Shown here: piece after piece, positions 1 to 4,474 of the stretch
How the letters are laid out: each line of letters begins with the position of its first letter
Numbering within the stretch: the stretch's first letter is position 1
Origin: an uncultured Kineosporia sp.
GTDB taxonomy: Bacteria > Actinomycetota > Actinomycetes > Actinomycetales > Kineosporiaceae
Direction of reading: 5' to 3'
DNA length: 7,819 nucleotides
Assembly: GCA_937859855.1 (NCBI GenBank)
Contig: CALMAR010000426.1
Coordinates: 1-7,819, forward strand
Program-made: the position numbers and the translations under genes
The notes under the pieces: model-generated
The model's database searches: none
Told to the model about the DNA's origin: nothing
What the model saw: only the letters and a program-made list of their open reading frames with translations

Positions 1-149
1 AGCTGCAGAGCGTGCTGGACGACCTGCCGAGGCACGTGCAGCTGCTGCTGCGCAAGGTCGAGCTCAGCGTCCTGCTGGTCGCTCGCGGCGCGCTGCTGGT
101 GCTGGGCGCCGTGGCGGCCGCCGCCCGCTGGACCGCGTTCCCGAACTGA
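1..149 (+). CDS. C-terminal end of an unidentified membrane-associated protein (5' truncated)
   Basis: The open frame enters from the left edge (first full codon at base 3) and stops with TGA at 147-149, giving 48 residues. An amphipathic, charged stretch (about residues 1-21, ending RKVELS) is followed by one hydrophobic segment of about 20 residues (roughly 22-42, rich in Leu, Val, Ala and Gly) and a short tail, RWTAFPN. This looks like a C-terminal membrane anchor. Codons favour G or C in third position, as in neighbouring real genes, and a GC-rich hairpin sits right at the stop codon, which supports a real gene end. I do not recognise the family. A C-terminal helix is seen in UbiB/ABC1-type kinases and many other proteins, but nothing diagnostic remains, so no function is assigned. 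Confidence 0.55.
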   Translation, partial: LQSVLDDLPRHVQLLLRKVELSVLLVARGALLVLGAVAAAARWTAFPN

Positions 150-173
150 GCCCGGCGGCTCGGGCCCGGGCTC
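148..173 (+). terminator. GC-rich hairpin at the end of the first gene
   Basis: GAGCCCGG (148-155) pairs perfectly with CCGGGCTC (166-173), an 8-bp stem with a 10-base loop, beginning within the TGA stop codon. No T tract follows. The decamer GGCGGCTCGG occurs at 154-163 and again at 175-184, so alternative pairings are possible. Actinobacterial intrinsic terminators often lack a U tract, so a terminator role is reasonable, but random hairpins are frequent at this GC content. Confidence 0.35.
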
Positions 174-318
174 GGGCGGCTCGGTCGCCGTCCACCCGAC
201 CCAGCGGATGCAGGAGCTGCGCCGCGGCCATCGGTCGTATCAGGACGGTTCCGGCGCGCTCTCTACTACGTCGAGAACATCGCCCGCGCCCGTGGGCACG
301 GCACGAGGGAGCTGAGTC

Positions 319-1314
319 ATGACGACACCCACCACGAGCGGCACCTTCCTGTACGTCCCGAAGCCGCCGATCCCCGGCCCCGACCAGGGGCCCACGAACG
401 CAGACGCCGACGTGCTCGCTGTCCCGGCCCCGCCGCGTGATCCCCTCGCGTGGATGAGCGGGGGGTGGACCGGGTCCGGGTTCAACACGATCTGGCGGCC
501 GTTCTTCCGTACCGGGAAGGGGGAGGACGAGTTCCTCGAGCTCGACCTGACGACCGACACGATCGACTTCATCAACCCCCTGGACTCCATCCCGAACCGG
601 GGCTTCCGCCAGCCGGACATCACGATGCACGGGACCACGTACACCAACCACACCGCGGACCCCGCCACCGGCGGGGGCCGGCACGTGGAGCCCGGCCTCT
701 GGGCCGCCGTCCCGGCGACGACGAAACCGCAGGAGCCGCCGACGGTCGCGCGGCTCGCCTCGATCCCGCACGGCACGGTCGTGCTCGCCCAGGGCCTGGC
801 CAGGTTCGCCGGCGACGTCTGGCCCGCCATGCCCGAGTCCAACATCGTCCCGTTCGAGATCGGACAGAAGCGGGTCCTCAACTCCGACCCGGACTTCGCC
901 AAGAAGCTCGCCAGGGCGAAGAAGGAGTTCCCGCAGATGGTCCTGGCCGCCCCGAACCAGTTCCGCCTGCCCCCCGACGCCAACCCGGCCGGCTTCACCC
1001 AGGCCATGGTGGACAACCCCACCACGGCACTGCCGGCACCACCGACCGGGGCGACGTTCCACGACACCGTCACTCTCACCGTCACGACACTGCCGGTGCC
1101 GACGCTCGGCGGGGGCACGGCCAACACGGCGTTCCTCGAAGTCAACGCCGACGCCGTCCAGGTGTTCGCCACCTTCCAGCAGACCCTGGTCACCCCGGCC
1201 GGTGGAGAGCCCTTCCGGTGGCTGCAGTACGTGCAGACCGTGCTGCTCAACTTCGACAAGATCAGCTGGCCGCACGTGACCGTCGGCAGCCTGCGCAGCC
1301 CCGTGCCGGCCTAG
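319..1314 (+). CDS. Heme-binding (nitrobindin/FABP-like) beta-barrel family protein
   Basis: This is a 331-residue, probably cytoplasmic protein with no signal peptide or membrane segment. The ATG at 319 is preceded by GAGGGAG (305-311), a well-placed ribosome site. Residues 43-56 contain LAWMSGGWTGSGFN, matching the GxWxGxG entry strand of nitrobindin-like heme barrels. HVEPGLWAAVP (122-132) and IPHGTVVLAQG (149-159) resemble their following strands. Residues 270-327 carry a second conserved-looking block (TAFLEVNADAV; RWLQYVQTVLLNF; SWPHVTVGSL) that I associate with long heme-binding homologues. His319 in SWPHV, or His151, could be the heme ligand; this is inference. Nitrobindins are about 160 residues, so this protein is roughly twice that length, with a Pro-rich linker region (about 208-245). 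Known small relatives bind ferric heme and react with NO or peroxynitrite; the reaction here is unknown. It converges on the GGDEF-EAL gene with an 18-base gap. The family call is moderately sure, the activity is not. Confidence 0.7.
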   Translation: MTTPTTSGTFLYVPKPPIPGPDQGPTNADADVLAVPAPPRDPLAWMSGGWTGSGFNTIWRPFFRTGKGEDEFLELDLTTDTIDFINPLDSIPNRGFRQPDITMHGTTYTNHTADPATGGGRHVEPGLWAAVPATTKPQEPPTVARLASIPHGTVVLAQGLARFAGDVWPAMPESNIVPFEIGQKRVLNSDPDFAKKLARAKKEFPQMVLAAPNQFRLPPDANPAGFTQAMVDNPTTALPAPPTGATFHDTVTLTVTTLPVPTLGGGTANTAFLEVNADAVQVFATFQQTLVTPAGGEPFRWLQYVQTVLLNFDKISWPHVTVGSLRSPVPA

Positions 1315-1332
1315 CACGATGGCTGCGGAGGA

Positions 1333-3108
1333 TCAGCTGTTGACGATCAGGCGCGCCTGCAACCACGACGGGTCGCGGACCAACTCGGCGAACTCCGTCG
1401 GCGGGATCGCCCGGGCGAACAACCATCCCTGCCCGAAGCCCACCTCGAGCCGGCGTGCTGCCTCCAGCTGTTGAGGCGTCTCGATTCCCTCGGCCACGAC
1501 GTCGACGTGCAGGTCGTGGGCCATCTCCGTGACGCACCGGGCGATGGCGTTCCCTCGGGGTTCGTGAAGTTGCTGGGTGAGCGAGCGATCCAACTTGAGT
1601 CCCCGGATCGGCAGCCGGCTGAGCAGACTGAGTGAGGAGAACCCGGTGCCGAAGTCGTCCAGGGAGACCGATATCCCCATGTCGGCCAGCCGCCAGAGCA
1701 TCGCCACGGCCGGGTCGTTGTCCTCGATCTGGACCGACTCGGTGACCTCCATCGTCAGCAGTTCCGGGGCGACGCCGATCTCCGCGAGCAGTTGGTCGAC
1801 CATCGTGGCAAACCAGGGCATCCGAAGTTGCGCGGCGGAGACGTTCACCCCGGCGGTCAGTCCCGCGGCTGCGGCTCCGACGTCTTTCCAGATCCGCATC
1901 GCGCTGCGGGTCAGTTGCAGGCCGAGCTCGACGATCAGGCCGCAGTCCTCGGCTGCGGGGATGAACTCGGCCGGTGAGACCGGGCCGAGTTCGTCGTCCG
2001 TCCAACGAGCCAGCAGTTCGCCCCCCACCATCCGCAGCTCGGACAGGCTGATCACCGGCTGAATCCACAGTTCGATGCGATCTTCCGCGACCGCCTGCCG
2101 CAACCGACGCTCGACGACGCGACGTCGGTGCTGCTGCTGGGCGAGCTTGCCGCCGAAGGTCACCACTCGGGCCCGGCCGGCAACCTTCGCAGCCCGCATG
2201 GCCTCGGCCGAGCGGTTGAGGATCGTGGCCGGATCGACCCGGGCCGTACCTTCTCCGTACCGGTGAGCGATCCCGATGCTGGCCGCAACGTCGACCTGGC
2301 CCGTTCCCGGAATCGTCCCCACCAACTCCTCGATCCGGCTCATCAGCCTCGCCCCGAGTTCCTCGGCCTGGGCCGGGGTGCTCAACGTCAGGACCGCGAA
2401 CTCGTCGCCACCCAGACGGAACGTCCTGCCCAAGCCGCACTCTCGCCGGATCTTGGCGGCAACGGCGATCAGGAGCTCGTCACCGATGTGGTGGCCGAGC
2501 AGGGTGTTGATCTCCTTGAAGCGGTCCAGATCGATCGTCAGCACCGCCAGTGGACCGTCCAGGGCGAACAGGTCGTCCATCGCCGTCGCCAGCGATCGCC
2601 GGTTGCCGACGCCGGTCAGCGGGTCGGTCGTGGCCTGGGATGTCAGCCGCCCCAGCAGATCGGCGTGTTGGTTGACCCTGAGGAACTCCCGCACCCACAG
2701 GGACAGCAACGTCACGATCACGATGCCGCCGAGGATCGGTTTCAGCCGATCGCCATCGAAGGTCGCCAGCAGGATGGTCACCGACAGGGCGAACAGCCCG
2801 CCGGAGGTCCCGACGAGCACCTGTGCCGGCGCCGACCGCAGCACCGGTTTCCCTGGCCGGCGCTCCGTCCCGAAAAGGATCGTCAACAGAAGCCCCAGCG
2901 TGAGCGCCGGGGCCATGGTCAAGAGGATGCTCGGGGAGCTGACCCAGTCCCCGGGGATCACCACGGCTATCAGGAGCAGCATCGACGATGCCGTGCTGGC
3001 CACTTCGGCCACCAGCCGCCGGATGCCGTACGTGTCACGAAGAAGCAGCAGCCGCGGGTACAGCGCGATGGGGGGGACGTCGTCCCTCATCCCCTCGAAC
3101 GCGCTCAT
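1333..3108 (-). CDS. Membrane-anchored GGDEF-EAL cyclic di-GMP synthase/phosphodiesterase
   Basis: This 591-residue signalling protein should control cyclic di-GMP at the inner membrane. Four predicted helices (about 33-51, 60-80, 95-115, 125-143) form an N-terminal anchor with no sensor domain I recognise. The GGDEF domain (about 155-318) has TDPLTGVGNRR (161-171), DLDRFKEIN (193-201) and an intact GGDEF (233-237), so it should bind GTP and could be a cyclase. The RxxD inhibitory site normally five residues before GGDEF is absent (CGLG there). The EAL domain (about 325-580) has ELL instead of EAL (364-366) but keeps the acidic, Asn, Lys and Gln residues expected for catalysis: N422, E454 (EVTES), D484-D485 (DDFGTG), K505, E540 (AEGIE) and Q560 (GFGQG). 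Both domains may be active; which dominates cannot be read from sequence. The ATG at 3108 is chosen because AAGGTGAG lies 7 bases upstream and the helices follow. The frame stays open to 3498, but that part is Arg/Ser-rich and overlaps the next gene. An ATG at 3090 is possible. Confidence 0.95.
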   Translation of the reverse strand: MSAFEGMRDDVPPIALYPRLLLLRDTYGIRRLVAEVASTASSMLLLIAVVIPGDWVSSPSILLTMAPALTLGLLLTILFGTERRPGKPVLRSAPAQVLVGTSGGLFALSVTILLATFDGDRLKPILGGIVIVTLLSLWVREFLRVNQHADLLGRLTSQATTDPLTGVGNRRSLATAMDDLFALDGPLAVLTIDLDRFKEINTLLGHHIGDELLIAVAAKIRRECGLGRTFRLGGDEFAVLTLSTPAQAEELGARLMSRIEELVGTIPGTGQVDVAASIGIAHRYGEGTARVDPATILNRSAEAMRAAKVAGRARVVTFGGKLAQQQHRRRVVERRLRQAVAEDRIELWIQPVISLSELRMVGGELLARWTDDELGPVSPAEFIPAAEDCGLIVELGLQLTRSAMRIWKDVGAAAAGLTAGVNVSAAQLRMPWFATMVDQLLAEIGVAPELLTMEVTESVQIEDNDPAVAMLWRLADMGISVSLDDFGTGFSSLSLLSRLPIRGLKLDRSLTQQLHEPRGNAIARCVTEMAHDLHVDVVAEGIETPQQLEAARRLEVGFGQGWLFARAIPPTEFAELVRDPSWLQARLIVNS

Positions 3109-3370
3109 CCCCCAACTCACCTTCACGCAATCGGACGGCGGATCCCCGCCCTTGACCCCTGAGTGCACAGACGGTCGTATGCCGGGACCGGATGAACCAG
3201 GCCCGACGTACGCCGAGCGGAAGATCACGCAGCAGCACCCAGCCAGCTTCTGTGCCCACCCCAGGGCGGTTTGCCGAACGTCGGATCTGCAGGACGCCGA
3301 CCACACTGCGCGGCACCCACCTAGCCGCAGACGCGCACGACGACACCATCCGGATCTGCTGGGCGTCGTG
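3109..3370. other. Intergenic region upstream of the GGDEF-EAL gene
   Basis: These 262 bases between the GGDEF-EAL start and the DUF4386 stop contain no convincing gene. The minus strand carries the ribosome site AAGGTGAG at 3116-3123, and the promoter of the GGDEF-EAL gene should lie here, but I see no clear -10/-35 pair. No riboswitch fold was recognised. Confidence 0.5.
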
Positions 3371-3371
3371 C
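3335..3371 (-). terminator. Possible hairpin terminator of the DUF4386 gene
   Basis: GCACGACG (3335-3342) and CGTCGTGC (3364-3371) are perfect inverted repeats of 8 bp around a 21-base loop. The loop contains the smaller palindrome ATCCGGAT (3349-3356). Read on the minus strand, the hairpin begins at the last base of the DUF4386 stop codon. No T tract follows, so the role is tentative. Confidence 0.3.
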
Positions 3372-4051
3372 TACCGGCCGGCCGCGGCCGGAGCGGACCT
3401 GAAGCCCTTGACGATGAGGTAGACGCCGAATGACAGCTCCCAGATGAACTCCGGGATCGTGGCGAGGCCCTGCAGCGCCGATCCGCGCTCGGTGACACCG
3501 AACATGACGGCGACGCCTGCGGCGGCGACCAGCGGACCTCCGATGATCCCGAGCACCGCCATGCCTCGTGGCACCAGCCCGGACCGATACATCAGCGAAC
3601 CCAAGATCATTCCGTTCGCGACACCGGCGAAGAAGCCCGGCCCGACCAGGAACGCCCGGTCGTAGATCGCGACGAGCAGCTGTCCGAAAGCCGCGTCGGA
3701 GCCTGCGGTTCCCTCCTGCCGCATGGACAGGAAGGTGAGGAGGCTGACGATCCCGATGGCAATGAAGATGCTCTCGACCAGGCGGGCGGCCAGATAGCCC
3801 AGGGCCAGGCCTTCGTTGTACCGCTTGAACAGCGCGTAGGGCACGACAGCGGTGCCGACGTTGGCGATGATCAGGACGAGTTCGAGGACGACGCCGAAAG
3901 CCACGCTGGCGGTGGGGTCGGCGCCCGTTCCGGTGATGAGGTCGGGGTTGTCCCGCACCGGGGCGTAGAGAAGGAAGTACGCCGGGATGGACGTGACGAA
4001 CGTGCCTATCATCAGCCAGCCCGTGAGGGTGGCAATCTTCCTCGTGTCCAT
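3371..4051 (-). CDS. DUF4386 family integral membrane protein
   Basis: This 226-residue polytopic membrane protein has about six helices (roughly 8-29, 49-70, 84-108, 132-152, 162-186, 197-216). The fold and small motifs fit the DUF4386 family: YALFKRYNEGLALGYLAARLVE (72-93) in the middle, then GMILGSLMYRSGLVPRGMAVLG (147-168) with the conserved-looking LVPR. The biochemical role of the family is not established. The ATG at 4051 is chosen because AGGGGAG lies 8 bases upstream and translation then starts directly before the first helix. An upstream in-frame start at 4261 would add 70 residues of low-complexity, non-membrane sequence and is unlikely. The gene lies on the same strand as the GGDEF-EAL gene, 262 bases upstream of it, so co-transcription is possible but not indicated. 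The tRNA terminator lies upstream. The family call is fairly sure; no substrate or partner can be inferred. Confidence 0.85.
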   Translation of the reverse strand: MDTRKIATLTGWLMIGTFVTSIPAYFLLYAPVRDNPDLITGTGADPTASVAFGVVLELVLIIANVGTAVVPYALFKRYNEGLALGYLAARLVESIFIAIGIVSLLTFLSMRQEGTAGSDAAFGQLLVAIYDRAFLVGPGFFAGVANGMILGSLMYRSGLVPRGMAVLGIIGGPLVAAAGVAVMFGVTERGSALQGLATIPEFIWELSFGVYLIVKGFRSAPAAAGR

Positions 4052-4298
4052 CAAATGAGCTCCCCTTCGGTAGCGGTGCGCAGCAGGATCGCGGGTCACG
4101 ACAGAGCACGCCCGTGAGGATCGCGGCGGGGCAGCCGCACGTCGCGTGCGTTGCGGCCAGCGATTCTGCTCGCACAGCACCGTTCCCGAGTTCGGACGTC
4201 GGCTGCCTGCGGCGCTCCAGTGCGGCCAGGCAGAACTGATCTGAACCAGTCCGTACCGCACCGTGGCGTCGAGTCCTGCGGGAAACTGCGGAAGACGA
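4052..4298. other. Non-coding region between the DUF4386 gene and the tRNA terminator
   Basis: This stretch has no open frame with coding character. It should hold the promoter of the DUF4386 gene on the minus strand, whose ribosome site AGGGGAG lies at 4060-4066, but no good -10/-35 pair stands out. A 7-bp inverted repeat, CTGCCTG (4203-4209) with CAGGCAG (4227-4233) across a 17-base spacer, is the only notable structure and may be chance. Confidence 0.45.
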
Positions 4299-4336
4299 TC
4301 AGAGGCGGCTCCCGGATCTCCGGAAACCGCCTCTGA
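4299..4336 (-). terminator. Hairpin terminator downstream of tRNA-fMet
   Basis: A perfect 10-bp stem, TCAGAGGCGG (4299-4308) with CCGCCTCTGA (4327-4336), encloses a second 4-bp stem CCGG/CCGG (4312-4315 with 4320-4323) closed by a 4-base loop. This is the strongest hairpin I found in the window. It sits 15 bases past the tRNA 3' end, the usual place for a tRNA terminator. Read on the minus strand, only short T clusters follow. On the plus strand TTTCTTT follows (4344-4350), so it could work in both directions, but no plus-strand gene ends here. Confidence 0.7.
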
Positions 4337-4351
4337 CCTGCACTTTCTTTG

Positions 4352-4425
4352 TAGCGGGGGCAGGATTTGAACCTGCGACCTCTGGGTTATGAGCCCAGCG
4401 AGCTACCGAGCTGCTCCACCCCGCG
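4352..4425 (-). tRNA. Initiator tRNA-fMet (anticodon CAT)
   Basis: The minus strand folds as a 74-base tRNA without an encoded CCA (TAC then AAAG follows). The anticodon arm is CTGGG-CTCATAA-CCCAG with anticodon CAT, and the T arm contains GGTTCAAATCC. Three initiator hallmarks are present. Base 1 (C) and base 72 (T) are unpaired at the end of the acceptor stem. The D stem has A11:T24. The anticodon stem ends in three consecutive G:C pairs (GGG 29-31 with CCC 39-41). These separate it from elongator tRNA-Met and tRNA-Ile2. It supplies formyl-methionine for the start of every protein and is recognised by methionyl-tRNA formyltransferase through the open 1:72 pair. It stands alone, with its own promoter and terminator, 49 bases past the UPF0182 stop codon. 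Confidence 0.97.
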
Positions 4426-4437
4426 TCGGCTCCGGCA

Positions 4438-4467
4438 ACGTTACACACCGGTGGCGACGGGCAGCAA
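4438..4467 (-). promoter_or_regulatory. Probable promoter of tRNA-fMet
   Basis: On the minus strand TTGCTG (4467-4462) and TAACGT (4443-4438) are separated by 18 bases and fit the -35 TTGnnn and -10 TAnnnT pattern of housekeeping sigma factors. Transcription would begin about 6 bases before the mature tRNA 5' end at 4425. The promoter lies between the UPF0182 stop and the tRNA, as expected for an independent tRNA unit. Confidence 0.55.
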
Positions 4468-4474
4468 ATCGGCG

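Noticed and set aside
64..1317. Long minus-strand open frames (417 and 339 residues) opposite the heme-protein gene
   Set aside because: They are rich in Arg, Gly and Pro with no recognisable motifs, as expected from the complement of a high-GC gene. The plus-strand frame has conserved family motifs and a good ribosome site.
3109..3370. A cyclic di-GMP riboswitch upstream of the GGDEF-EAL gene
   Set aside because: I could not find the expected conserved core or paired helices, and a normal ribosome site is present without a sequestering stem.
2128..3433. Plus-strand open frames (344 and 385 residues) opposite the GGDEF-EAL gene
   Set aside because: They have low-complexity composition and no domain, and the opposite strand encodes complete GGDEF and EAL domains.
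3109..3498. A 130-residue N-terminal extension of the GGDEF-EAL protein starting at 3498
   Set aside because: The extra part is Ser/Arg-rich without a domain, would overlap the DUF4386 gene by 128 bases, and a better ribosome site precedes the ATG at 3108.
4052..4261. A 70-residue N-terminal extension of the DUF4386 protein starting at 4261
   Set aside because: The added sequence is Arg/Ala/Pro-rich and non-membrane; the ATG at 4051 has a strong ribosome site and begins at the first helix.
4352..4425. The tRNA gene as an integration site for a mobile element
   Set aside because: I saw no duplicate of the tRNA 3' end elsewhere in the window, no integrase, and no change of gene style next to it.
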